Shown here piece after piece: positions 24,529 through 33,473 of a stretch of DNA of 64,000 nt. Below the pieces are notes generated by a model. That model did no database searches, was not told where the DNA came from, and was given only the letters and a program-made list of their open reading frames with translations. The stretch spans positions 62,001-126,000 of the forward strand of contig CBFHMJ010000038.1 of assembly GCA_965656875.1 (NCBI GenBank), written 5' to 3'. Position 1 is the first letter of the stretch, and every line of letters begins with the position of its first letter. This stretch comes from CBFHMJ01 sp965656875. Lineage in GTDB: Bacteria > Pseudomonadota > Gammaproteobacteria > Enterobacterales > Alteromonadaceae. Position numbers and translations under genes: made by a program.

Positions 24529-25194
24529 TTTACGGCTCGTATACAGTTTGCCAACAATTACCCGAGTGATGCCTTGAGTAAAAACAAATTTCCAGTGAAT
24601 ATCTGAGCATAACTTAACAAATTATCTACATACACAGCGATGAGCAAGCCATTAAAGATCCATTTCAGATGCCTTAACCAGATTTCAACAATCCATTGCA
24701 AACACTTAATTTATCGAAAAAAACAGCATGATTGATATGGTTTTGTACTTTAGTGCAGGATGATAGCTACCAGATAACTGTATAAAGCTACTATAGTGTT
24801 CATATTTCGTAATAATTAACACAAAAAATATACAGTTTAGATAACCTTGAACTATCGTTTATAGCGAATGATTATTAAAGGAATGGTTTTATTGCGAAGG
24901 ATCACGTCTGAAGATCTTCCTTTTGTACGCCCTCCCACGTCCAATTGTGCAATTTTTTGAAATAATTTAATTCAATAGTTTCAAAATTATGTCTAATCAA
25001 CTTGTTTAGCAGCACGGACCAGTGGAGATATTCGATTAAAATGACTGGCACGACATGACTCATCGCTCAGCTAATGTAAAATACCTGCTTTGCAATTGCC
25101 TGATATGTTATTTAAGTCGTCGTGAACATATGTACAAAGCGACGTTTACATCAGCAATTACCATCTTTTTCTCCTTCAAGTCATTGAGCATGTT
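24529..25194. other. Long divergent intergenic region between hcnA and hutG
   Basis: These 666 AT-rich bases separate divergent operons. No convincing gene is present; a 30-codon frame at 24868-24960 is discussed under rejected items. A perfect GAAGATCTTC palindrome lies near 24910. The hutG ribosome-binding site is weak. Confidence 0.5.
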
Positions 25195-26022
25195 ATGAGC
25201 CAGCAAGAATCTACCGTTTATCGTTTATTTATGCCTGAAACCATCAAGGCCCCTATTCTCATTAGCGTTCCTCACTGTGGCACTTTACTGACGGAAACAT
25301 TCACAAAGAACGCGGCATCAGACTACATTCTGAGTACACCGGACACAGACTGGTTTGTTCATGAACTATATGATTTTGCTAATGAAATCGGCTTACCACT
25401 GATTCATGCCAATTATTCCAGGTATATTATTGATTTAAATAGACAAATGCCGGGTGAATCATCACTATACAATGACTTATCCCGTGTAACTGAACTCACA
25501 CCATTACGTTCGTTTTCAGGTGAGCCCATCTATAAACCCGGGTGCGAACCAGATGACGCTGAAATGCAACTTCGCATACAAAACTATTATCAACCTTACT
25601 ACGACAAAGTTAGTGACATCCTTGATCAGTTAAAAGCGCAATTTTCAGTAGCAATGCTTTATGACGGTCACAGTATTAAAGGACACGTCACCAGTATTCA
25701 ACAACAGCCTTTCGTTGATTACATGCCTGCGAATCGCAGTGGACTAACCTGCCCAAACAGTTTCATAAAGACAGCAGAAAACGTCATCACAAACCATGGT
25801 TACAGCGTCGCATCAAACGGTATTTTTCAAGGTGGAAACATCACTCGTTCATTTGCTGCACCAGATAATGATATCTACTCATTCCAGATGGAAATCAGTC
25901 AGCGCATTTATATGAATGAAGAAACAAATCAAAAAGAAACCGAGCGTTGGACTCAAACACAACAGGTATTAAGAACTATTCTGAGTCAGTTCTCAGACAT
26001 GCTCGTTAACAAAACCTATTAA
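25195..26022 (+). CDS. hutG: N-formylglutamate deformylase
   Basis: This 275-residue amidohydrolase releases formate from N-formylglutamate to give glutamate, the last step of the five-step histidine pathway. Family signs are LISVPHCGT near the N-terminus, DTDWFVHELYDFA, RYIIDLNRQMPG, AMLYDGHSIKGH and, near the C-terminus, QMEISQRIYMNE. It sits 15 bases before hutF, whose product feeds it, and this context confirms the assignment. The ribosome-binding site is weak. Other hut genes (hutH, hutU, hutI) are not in the window. Confidence 0.93.
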   Translation: MSQQESTVYRLFMPETIKAPILISVPHCGTLLTETFTKNAASDYILSTPDTDWFVHELYDFANEIGLPLIHANYSRYIIDLNRQMPGESSLYNDLSRVTELTPLRSFSGEPIYKPGCEPDDAEMQLRIQNYYQPYYDKVSDILDQLKAQFSVAMLYDGHSIKGHVTSIQQQPFVDYMPANRSGLTCPNSFIKTAENVITNHGYSVASNGIFQGGNITRSFAAPDNDIYSFQMEISQRIYMNEETNQKETERWTQTQQVLRTILSQFSDMLVNKTY

Positions 26023-26037
26023 AAAACAGGATGGTAC

Positions 26038-27393
26038 ATGCAACATTTTAATGCTGAGCTATTGTTCGATGGTGAGAGCTGGCAACATGATGTCTCTTTT
26101 AGCGTTGATGCAGAAGGTCATTTTATTGAACGCACTGAGCCCGGTGAACACGCGGTATCACTTGGCATCGTTATCCCGGGATTTGTCAATTGTCATTCTC
26201 ACAGCTTTCAACGTGCAATGGCTGGACTTGGGGAACGAATTTCGGCCTCTGGTGAAAGAGACAGCTTCTGGAGTTGGCGGCAACAGATGTACCATCTGGT
26301 ACAAACGATGACACCAGAATCATTTTCTGTAGTCGCAAACTGGCTATACACAGAAATGTTGGAAGCGGGTTTTACATCAGTTGGCGAATTTCATTACCTT
26401 CATAATCAACCTGATGGCTCTCCCTATGCTGAAACCATTGAACTCTCAAAACGCCTTTATGAATCAGGTGTAAAGACCGGTATCAGAGTCTGCATGCTAC
26501 CGGTTCTGTATCAAAAAGGTACGTTTGGAGAACCGTTATCAGACAAGCAACTACCGTTTCAAATTCCCACCCTGAATGACTATCACCAGTTCATTAATGC
26601 GTTGAGTGAAGTAAAACCAGCCGGTCATCAACTCGGTGTAGCAGCACATTCACTGCGTGGTGTCGATTTACCAACAATGAAATCCTTTGCTGAACACTAT
26701 AATCAGGCTGATATACCTGTTCACATCCATATCGCAGAGCAACCCGCTGAGGTAAATGGTTGTCTGGCGTTTTACGGTAAACGTCCGGTTCAATTATTAT
26801 TGGAAGACGTTGGTATCAATCAGAACTGGACATTGGTTCATGCCACCCATGTCAATGAAGATGAAGTAAAAGGAATGGCCGATGTAAAAGCCGTCGTTGG
26901 TATTTGCCCTGTTACCGAGGCTAATCTGGGCGATGGCATTTTCCCAATGATGGATTTTCTTAATCAACAAGGTCCAATTGCCATTGGTTCTGACTCCCAT
27001 GTTCGTATTGACCCATTCGAAGAACTACGGCTTATCGAATATTCGCAACGTTATCAAACCTTGAGCAGAGCTTGCCTTACGGATGTAGAAGAACGATCTC
27101 CTGGCTTTAAATTAGCCAAAGCATCTTATGCAGGGGGTAATCAGTCACTCAAAACACAAACCGGTATGCTTAAAAATGGGTTCTACGCTGACTTTATTGA
27201 ACTTGATGACGAGCATCCCGCAACGCTTCGCCGAGATCCTGACACCTTGTGGGATGAGTTAATTTTTGCCGCTGGCAGAGAAGTTGTTAAAAATGTTTAT
27301 AGCAATGGGCAATTAATTGTTCGTAATGGCAAGCACTTGCATCGAACAGAGCATTTAGCCGCACTTAAAGCCTTTTATCAACAGCAAGCTTGA
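26038..27393 (+). CDS. hutF: Formimidoylglutamate deiminase
   Basis: This 451-residue zinc amidohydrolase converts N-formimidoylglutamate to N-formylglutamate plus ammonia. The metal motif HxH is in GFVNCHSHSFQRAMAGL, later ligands are in HIHIAEQPAEV and WTLVHATHVNEDE, and the catalytic Asp is in AIGSDSHVRID. The FWSWRQQMYHL segment is typical of HutF. AGGA lies six bases before the ATG. With hutG it forms a two-gene operon ended by a strong terminator. Confidence 0.95.
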   Translation: MQHFNAELLFDGESWQHDVSFSVDAEGHFIERTEPGEHAVSLGIVIPGFVNCHSHSFQRAMAGLGERISASGERDSFWSWRQQMYHLVQTMTPESFSVVANWLYTEMLEAGFTSVGEFHYLHNQPDGSPYAETIELSKRLYESGVKTGIRVCMLPVLYQKGTFGEPLSDKQLPFQIPTLNDYHQFINALSEVKPAGHQLGVAAHSLRGVDLPTMKSFAEHYNQADIPVHIHIAEQPAEVNGCLAFYGKRPVQLLLEDVGINQNWTLVHATHVNEDEVKGMADVKAVVGICPVTEANLGDGIFPMMDFLNQQGPIAIGSDSHVRIDPFEELRLIEYSQRYQTLSRACLTDVEERSPGFKLAKASYAGGNQSLKTQTGMLKNGFYADFIELDDEHPATLRRDPDTLWDELIFAAGREVVKNVYSNGQLIVRNGKHLHRTEHLAALKAFYQQQA

Positions 27394-27414
27394 TGTGATA
27401 GCTATCCAACTCGT

Positions 27415-27447
27415 AAAAACAGAGGCTACAAATCAGCCTCTGTTTTT
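27415..27447. terminator. Bidirectional terminator after hutF
   Basis: AAAAACAGAGGCT (27415-27427) pairs perfectly with AGCCTCTGTTTTT (27435-27447) around seven bases. It has T-tracts in both directions, between convergent genes. Confidence 0.93.
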
Positions 27448-27465
27448 ACGTACTGACAGATCACT

Positions 27466-28644
27466 TCACCGTTGAACAACCGTTTCCAGTTTTTGTAACG
27501 CATCCAGAGCCTTGCCCATATCAGAAAGATGAGAATACAACTGACACTTCACATTCTTAATAAGTGCATCACTTACAAAAGGTTGTGGCAAGACCGTCAA
27601 ATCTCGCTCCAGTGATAAACAACTAAAACATAGATCACTGTATGGAATGGCCAAGGAAGATTGCACTAAATTGAACAATAAATCCTGATTGTTACCACAC
27701 AGTGCAGCACCATGCGCAAGCGCATAATAGCTAACCGACGGGATTGCATCTAATTCATAACCATGTGAAAGCTTTTGATAGATCGATGAAATCAACACAG
27801 TAACCGCCGCCTTAAATTGCTCTTCTCCTCCCTGAAAAGACAACCAGCTTGAACACTTTAATCGTTGATAGACATAAGGACGAATAAAATTAAGACTTTG
27901 GGCAACTTCCTGTTTCCAGACATGGTTAGGTTTTGCGTGTTTAAACTCACAATAATCTAACGGTGTCAGTAGTTGCTGTAATAGTGTCATCCGATCTTTT
28001 AGCAAGGTATCGGTAAAATATCGCGTTAATGTATTATTTCCGGTAGCGCGTGCAGCGGCGTCAGGTGTGTTGAATAAACTGAATGGCTTGTCAGATAACG
28101 ATTCATTTCGATGGCGAATATCAGACCGCTTACCCCCACCATCAATGAATGCTTGCTGATGTTTAAGCCAGGGCACAACCGAAATCCAGATACTTGATGG
28201 TGTTTTGTATACTGTATCAACACACGTCAACGTATGCTGAAAGTAATGATCAGTCTCTAACAAGGCACGGGGCATGTAAGGCAAGAAACCGACACCGCCA
28301 CTCAGTCTGTCAACAACCGTCATTGTCGCGATAAGTTCTCCCCAGGATGTTTGCTGTAACAACCCATAGAGTGCATCAATATTAACCGGACAGATAATTT
28401 TGCCTTGTTCTCTCAGATGGCAAAGTGACTGGTAAAGCGCGACAAATTCATGGTTATTAATACGATCAACGCAAACGTCACGCATAAGTTTCCAGAAGCT
28501 GGCATCAAAATAAACGATTGAAACAGTTGATATTTCTTCTACATCAGAGACATATAGTTCCTGAGGGTCGAAATAGTAAAATGAGGGGTCAAAAGGTGAA
28601 TGTTGGAAATGTAACGAATTGGTATTAATAGAATCTTCAGACAT
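27466..28644 (-). CDS. Protein of unknown function, possibly PIN-like
   Basis: This 392-residue protein is not recognised. The ATG at 28644 is preferred because AAGGAG lies seven bases upstream; a longer frame begins at 28683. An early stretch, SIVYFDASFWKLMRDV, followed by GKIICPVNIDALYGLL, and a late stretch, YYALAHGAALC with LAIPYSDLCFSCLSLER, are laid out like PIN-like nucleases, where acidic residues sit at the ends of these strands. Only some of the expected acidic residues are present, so this is weak inference. The gene is alone between two terminators/gaps and has no signal peptide. Confidence 0.6.
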   Translation of the reverse strand: MSEDSINTNSLHFQHSPFDPSFYYFDPQELYVSDVEEISTVSIVYFDASFWKLMRDVCVDRINNHEFVALYQSLCHLREQGKIICPVNIDALYGLLQQTSWGELIATMTVVDRLSGGVGFLPYMPRALLETDHYFQHTLTCVDTVYKTPSSIWISVVPWLKHQQAFIDGGGKRSDIRHRNESLSDKPFSLFNTPDAAARATGNNTLTRYFTDTLLKDRMTLLQQLLTPLDYCEFKHAKPNHVWKQEVAQSLNFIRPYVYQRLKCSSWLSFQGGEEQFKAAVTVLISSIYQKLSHGYELDAIPSVSYYALAHGAALCGNNQDLLFNLVQSSLAIPYSDLCFSCLSLERDLTVLPQPFVSDALIKNVKCQLYSHLSDMGKALDALQKLETVVQR

Positions 28645-28861
28645 ATCAATCTCCTTCCTTGAGTAATACCATCCATATGACAACGATTTACATGTAGTGA
28701 GTTAATGACTACTGTCTACCTCCAATATGAATGGCGAACAGTGAATCGCTGTAAAAATTACCATAATCCATACAGCGACCTCAGACTTTATACTCCTTAA
28801 ATAGCAACGTATCAATAACGAGACAAATATTTTTTCCTGAAATATGACCGTGTCCTGATAC

Positions 28862-29431
28862 TCACTCTTTGGACTTTCTTACTTTAGCTAACCACCACGC
28901 CGCAATGACGCCACTTATAAAACCAAAAACATGACTTTCAAAACTAATATGAGGTCTCATATCCAGTAAGGTAAACATCAAGCCGCCATAAAATATAAAG
29001 ACGATAAAGCCGAGAAAAATACTTTTAAACGAACGATGAAAGAATCCAAAACTCAGAATAAAACTAAAGTACCCCATTACTACACCTGAAGCACCGGCAT
29101 GATGTGCATCTCTCGCAAACAACCAAACCAGAATGCCAGTAATAACGGTTACGATTAATGTAACAACACCTAATGCTTTCAATTGATGAATTAAAAAACC
29201 CAGGATCAGAATGGGTAAAGTATTAGAAATTAAATGAAATAATCCCCAATGAACAAATGGTGCAGTAAATATACTGGCAAGATGATTGAGGCTTCTGGGA
29301 TAAATAGCCAGGCTGTCCATTGGTAAACGCAATATAAGTTGCGCTATCCCAATGACCCACATCAATGCCACACCACCCAGTAAAAACTTAACGCCTGACT
29401 CTTTAGTAATGTCAGCTACAACTCTTTTCAT
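28862..29431 (-). CDS. Rhomboid-family intramembrane serine protease
   Basis: This 189-residue six-helix membrane protein cleaves substrates within the bilayer. The catalytic Ser is in HAGASGVVMGY and the His in FESHVFGFISGV, with the oxyanion-helping HLISNTLPILILG in the second helix. The short length without extra domains fits the minimal GlpG-like core of rhomboids. There is no strong ribosome-binding site before the ATG, and no obvious partner gene. Confidence 0.9.
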   Translation of the reverse strand: MKRVVADITKESGVKFLLGGVALMWVIGIAQLILRLPMDSLAIYPRSLNHLASIFTAPFVHWGLFHLISNTLPILILGFLIHQLKALGVVTLIVTVITGILVWLFARDAHHAGASGVVMGYFSFILSFGFFHRSFKSIFLGFIVFIFYGGLMFTLLDMRPHISFESHVFGFISGVIAAWWLAKVRKSKE

Positions 29432-29500
29432 AAAAACATCGCTATTCTGATAAAACGAAACGGTACGGATTAAACGTTAGACTTTTAATAAAGGATTGTC

Positions 29501-29725
29501 ATGCAAATTGACGTTACAAAGCATTGCATACGCTTTGATTATTCAACCAGATTTGCCTGTGAGACATTAAATACAATAGAGAAAGGAGCAACAGACCTTC
29601 AACTTGCGAAGTTCCTTAATAAAAAAACAAGAAATGATGAAATGGAAACTTTTAAGAGGTACATAGAAAATGTGGGCTACGCTAAGTCCACGACAACTCA
29701 ACGTAACCCACCATTTGGCGTGTAA
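29501..29725 (+). CDS. Small unknown ORF, possibly truncated
   Basis: This 74-codon frame has AAAGGA six bases before its ATG. I do not recognise the product (it begins MQIDVTKHCIRFDYSTRF). Its last 14 or so codons, VGYAKSTTTQRNPP, are encoded by an imperfect palindrome (29671-29712) that looks like a REP-type element. The original C-terminus may therefore have been replaced by a repeat insertion. It may be a real small gene, or the remnant of a longer one. Confidence 0.4.
   Translation: MQIDVTKHCIRFDYSTRFACETLNTIEKGATDLQLAKFLNKKTRNDEMETFKRYIENVGYAKSTTTQRNPPFGV
29671..29712. repeat. REP-like imperfect palindrome
   Basis: GTGGG-C-TACG (29672-29681) mirrors CGTA-A-CCCAC (29702-29711) with one mismatch around about 20 bases that contain further short pairing. 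Similar GGGCTACGC...GTAACCCACC palindromes are frequent extragenic repeats in proteobacteria. Here it overlaps the end of a small ORF. Confidence 0.5.
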
Positions 29726-30332
29726 TGATGTGTCAAACTATCTGGCATCCTCGCCATTAAGTTCATAAACATCATACTCTAAATCAAACAAAAATAAATA
29801 GTAAAATATTACCTTTTCGTCATATTTTTTTGCCTGGTGGCGATTTTTAGCACTTATTCCTTGCCAATTTACAGATAATTGCACCAAAACCACCCCCAAA
29901 AAGGTTAATTTTGTAAAATTTAAGTTACTTAATGGAAAATAAAAAGACGCTTACTTTGGGGTTGCAGAAATGTTTCTCAAAAATTTTTTCCTATATATAA
30001 CACAAGGTTAAAATTTAGGTTTTATATAGTTTTATTATTGATAAAGTGTTTATTAGTCAAATTCTGTATGAAATAAAAAGCATAACTAACATAATAGCTA
30101 ATGATCTTTAGAAAAACAGATTTAAAAGAAATAAGGCTGATCCTGGTACATTGTTTACAGTTATCCTGGTAGATTTTGCAGGATTTCCCCTGGTAAACTT
30201 TATTATTACCAGCATTATCTAATATAGCGCCAAAATCACGATAATAATTACAGCCAAAATTGCCCGAGTTAAATAGTTAACAACCACTCGTTATGACGCT
30301 GGTTGCAAACAAGTGTGACAACTATCAAACAT
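29726..30332. other. Gene-poor, very AT-rich stretch
   Basis: This region of about 600 bases lies between the small ORF and the ydbL terminator. I see no supported coding sequence or RNA gene. It contains long A/T runs and the CCTGGTA repeats listed separately. Confidence 0.5.
30142..30212. repeat. Spaced CCTGGTA repeats
   Basis: CCTGGTA occurs at 30142-30148, 30165-30171 and 30189-30195, spacings of 23 and 24 bases, and an inverted TACCAG follows at about 30207-30212. The near-constant spacing resembles iterated protein-binding sites, but nothing is transcribed away from them that I can identify. Confidence 0.4.
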
Positions 30333-30369
30333 AAAAAAAGCGATGGAAGATGCACATCATTCCACCGCT
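30333..30369 (-). terminator. Intrinsic terminator of the ydbH-ynbE-ydbL operon
   Basis: On the minus strand AGCGGTGGAA (30369-30360) pairs with TTCCATCGCT (30348-30339), ten pairs including one G-U, followed by six more Ts (30338-30333). It lies about 20 bases after ydbL. Confidence 0.92.
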
Positions 30370-30390
30370 TCATTACATACCCTGGATATA

Positions 30391-30717
30391 CTATTTTTTA
30401 ACCCAGTTACCAGATGCTGATTGAATCCACGTACCTTTTGCAGCACGCTGAATCGATTTTCCTCCGGCAATCTTTGCTACATCAACAATCGAGATATTAT
30501 TCTTCTTTGCTAATTGCTGATACTTTTCTTTTCGCCGTTTATTAATAGATGTCACCAGCGCTTCCACTTCCGGACTGCTAACAACAACACCAACATATCC
30601 ATCAAGTTGCTCCCCAACTAAACCTGAAGATCGAGCTTCTTTTAGTGTTAGTGCAAATACAGAGCCAGCAAATGCCAGCAAAAACGCCATCAGAGACAAT
30701 TTACGAAGTATGGTCAT
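30391..30717 (-). CDS. ydbL: YdbL-family (DUF1318) periplasmic protein
   Basis: This 108-residue protein has a signal peptide (LSLMAFLLAFAGSVFA) and the family core TLKEARSSGLVGEQLDGYVGVV followed by the charged INKRRKEKYQQLAKKNNIS. It is the periplasmic companion of YdbH and YnbE; in E. coli it is proposed to control YnbE assembly. It is the last gene of the operon, nine bases after ynbE, and is followed by a terminator. Confidence 0.9.
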   Translation of the reverse strand: MTILRKLSLMAFLLAFAGSVFALTLKEARSSGLVGEQLDGYVGVVVSSPEVEALVTSINKRRKEKYQQLAKKNNISIVDVAKIAGGKSIQRAAKGTWIQSASGNWVKK

Positions 30718-30726
30718 GATTTATCC

Positions 30727-30909
30727 TTAGAAAATATCTTCTTCATTCTCAAACAAGTCATCCAGCTCTTTCTCTACCTGAACCCGAATATTGTGTTCTA
30801 TGGTCATATGAATATTCAGATTTATCGGTTCTGAAGCTGCCACTTCAATTCTGTGGCTGCAACCCGATGCAGCAACAACGCAAAGCGCAATTAAGTATAG
30901 TTTTTTCAT
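30727..30909 (-). CDS. ynbE: YnbE-type small lipoprotein
   Basis: This 60-residue lipoprotein has a signal peptide with lipobox AASGCSHRIE and then the family segment EPINLNIHMTIEHNIRVQVE. In E. coli YnbE sits in the outer membrane and pairs with the long periplasmic protein YdbH to form a bridge for phospholipid transport. Its start overlaps the ydbH stop by four bases. Size and position are exactly those of the E. coli operon. Confidence 0.9.
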   Translation of the reverse strand: MKKLYLIALCVVAASGCSHRIEVAASEPINLNIHMTIEHNIRVQVEKELDDLFENEEDIF

Positions 30910-33428
30910 TCAAATGTCCTTTGCTTCAATTTTTCGATAATTCGGTCACCAATTCGCAGTGTCCTGAATAGCATCAACATATTCTCATTATGCGTATAGT
31001 TTACATTGACTTCCTGCCCGGTTTCAGGGCGTTTGCCATTGATTTCTGTTACTAATTGCATCCATCCATCAGGCTTCATGGTCATTGCAGCAGATAAACG
31101 ATGATATTGAAGATGCTCAAGAACTTTCAATAACTCGGCCATAGACTCATCACCACCCGCAAATTGAGCTAATCCCATATTTCCACTCAACTCAATTAAA
31201 CCATCTCCCTGATTACTGATAATTCCGTCTGTTATTTCTATAACATCTCCCTTCATCAGCACAGGTACATTTCCTTTAATCTTTCCGGTTAATGTGATGC
31301 CATCTTTCTTTTCTAACTTTACTATCTCCTCCAGATCAAAATCTTCAAAATTTACCTGAATCAATTGCTCTTCAGTTTGATCAAGAGTGAACTGCTCTAT
31401 TGCAAATTGTCCGCCCAGTGTCTGTCCTTTAATATCATGCAGAGTCAGGCTGAATTTATCCTGAACAAGTGACCAGGCAGGAATAAAAACGATGTTTTCC
31501 AGTAACACACCTGTATCGACCGCCTTTACGGCAACCGGAGATAAATGTTCAGGCTTTATCTCTCTGTTATTCAAATCAAGTGTCAAAAGCTGTGTAGTAT
31601 TAATACCATTTACGATGAAATCCTGATATTTAACACCTAGCTGACTAATCTGAACATTCATGTTCACATCAGGCAAAGCCTTTTCGTCATCATTTATCAC
31701 ACCACTAAATGCGGCATGAGATGTAATATCCCCTCGCTCGATGGATACGTCGTTTGGCAGCGTTATATCCACGATATTCAGTACATCGGTCAGCGAACTT
31801 TGCCATGTTGCTAACTTTCCCTGGTATTCATTTTCTACCAAAGACCCTTTCACATTAAATGGCATAAAATCATCAATGGAAGATTTCAACGTGAATTGCA
31901 AATCATCTAACACGCCAGATAATTGAATATCAGTAACAGCCGACACTCTCTGCTTTAATCCCGGGTGTCCAACGAGGCCCATAGATATCAGAGCATCGAG
32001 ATTTTTAATACGTAGCGCCTCATTGGAAAACAACAGGTCGCCAGCAATGTCCAGTCGATTATGTTCAGTCTCAAGCTCATCAATCGTCAGATATGCCGTC
32101 TTAACCGTCGACTCTGGCATCACTTTAATTCGCCATTGCGCTAAATCTGATTCAAGCGCCAGCATCAAACTAACATCCAGATCAGATACATTCAGCTTAT
32201 CAATGCCTGACATCTCGATTTGCTCTGGGATCACAATCTTTGCCGCAATATCAACGTCAGTCCGTAACGATTGTTCAACCTCTGACCATACAAATGTTTT
32301 TAATCTGGCTGATTGCTTTTGTCCTTGAGTATTACCTCGAAAATCAGTTTTGATCAGCACATCACTGACTTGAATTTGGTCTCGATTACGCGTAACAAGA
32401 GAATCTGGCTGTAATATAAACTGAACATAGTCAGGCATGTTTGCTTCAATGACACTGTTCAACACGCTGCCTTCTTTGTACAAATGTTCATTCAGGCTTT
32501 CTGGCCAACGAACTCCAAATGCGCCAGATTCAGCAAATTTCAACGATAATTCCAGAGATTCCGGCTCCAGCAATTGCTCAAGACTTAATTGAGATTCAAA
32601 AATTGCATCAACATCAAACTGTAGCGGCACATCCTTCACCGTGACTTTGCCACCCAGGCCCACTAAATCAACCTGAAGTTGCACCGTTTTTTCATACCAG
32701 TGACCATTAATACGAATAGTTCCTGACGACAATCGGCCCGGTAATGCAGGCAATCCCGAGATCGCCAGCCATTCATCCGCAAATCCAGTCATTGCTTTCG
32801 CATCTATATGTAACGCCGTTGAAATATCGATGTCGTTTAATTCTGCATGCAAGGTCAGCGGCAACGATTCCGGCGTCTCCACTTCAGCGTGAATGACACT
32901 GTCCTTAATAGACAACTCCCCTTGCAGCCCTGTAAATTCGCGAGATGCAGAGCCAATAGTGAAATGAGCAATAGTCGTGTCTGGCAGCATGGATAACGCG
33001 GCAGATAAGGTAGCGGCATCCAGCCAGTCTTCCGTTGTTTCGGCGGCCTGTTCATCATTCATAAACCGCTCTGCCAACATTCCGATATCACGTTGCACGA
33101 TTGCGATATCTTTTTTCAAAGTAACTTCAACAGCACTGGCGGAGAGTGTTAGCTGCTCCGGCAACAGATTTGACAGCTCTTTGACAAACGGACCATTGAT
33201 GGAGACTCCCTGTAAACGGATATCCATTAATTCATGAGATAAACACAAGGAATGAATAGTAATTCGATGAAATGATTCGGGATAAGTTTCAAGACAGGAA
33301 AGATTGATATCAGCTACAGATAACGATTTATTCAGAACATGAGTGAGTACTTTATCGCGCTGGAACCAGACATCTAACATTAAACCGACGATGACAACAA
33401 TGCCGGTAATAATGATTTTTTTGATCAC
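30906..33428 (-). CDS. ydbH: YdbH, AsmA-like intermembrane lipid-transport protein
   Basis: This 840-residue protein has one N-terminal membrane anchor (KKIIITGIVVIVGLMLDVW) and a long beta-rich periplasmic body. The C-terminal region (GITLTGKIKGNVPVLMKGDV and GDGLIELSG) matches the DctA-YdbH domain. YdbH, TamB and YhdP are redundant AsmA-like proteins that carry phospholipids to the outer membrane in E. coli. Its length is near the usual 880. It overlaps ynbE, and SDR and TetR genes lie upstream on the same strand. Confidence 0.92.
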   Translation of the reverse strand: MIKKIIITGIVVIVGLMLDVWFQRDKVLTHVLNKSLSVADINLSCLETYPESFHRITIHSLCLSHELMDIRLQGVSINGPFVKELSNLLPEQLTLSASAVEVTLKKDIAIVQRDIGMLAERFMNDEQAAETTEDWLDAATLSAALSMLPDTTIAHFTIGSASREFTGLQGELSIKDSVIHAEVETPESLPLTLHAELNDIDISTALHIDAKAMTGFADEWLAISGLPALPGRLSSGTIRINGHWYEKTVQLQVDLVGLGGKVTVKDVPLQFDVDAIFESQLSLEQLLEPESLELSLKFAESGAFGVRWPESLNEHLYKEGSVLNSVIEANMPDYVQFILQPDSLVTRNRDQIQVSDVLIKTDFRGNTQGQKQSARLKTFVWSEVEQSLRTDVDIAAKIVIPEQIEMSGIDKLNVSDLDVSLMLALESDLAQWRIKVMPESTVKTAYLTIDELETEHNRLDIAGDLLFSNEALRIKNLDALISMGLVGHPGLKQRVSAVTDIQLSGVLDDLQFTLKSSIDDFMPFNVKGSLVENEYQGKLATWQSSLTDVLNIVDITLPNDVSIERGDITSHAAFSGVINDDEKALPDVNMNVQISQLGVKYQDFIVNGINTTQLLTLDLNNREIKPEHLSPVAVKAVDTGVLLENIVFIPAWSLVQDKFSLTLHDIKGQTLGGQFAIEQFTLDQTEEQLIQVNFEDFDLEEIVKLEKKDGITLTGKIKGNVPVLMKGDVIEITDGIISNQGDGLIELSGNMGLAQFAGGDESMAELLKVLEHLQYHRLSAAMTMKPDGWMQLVTEINGKRPETGQEVNVNYTHNENMLMLFRTLRIGDRIIEKLKQRTFE

Positions 33429-33473
33429 ATGATTGGCCTTGTATACCTTAATTTGAAAACGAGTATACCGGGA

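Noticed and set aside
24868..24960. 30-codon ORF with LLRRITSEDLPFVRPP, resembling the start of a GNAT acetyltransferase
   Set aside because: It stops after 30 codons, its ribosome-binding site is too close to the second ATG, and no continuation is found in other frames. At most a fragment.
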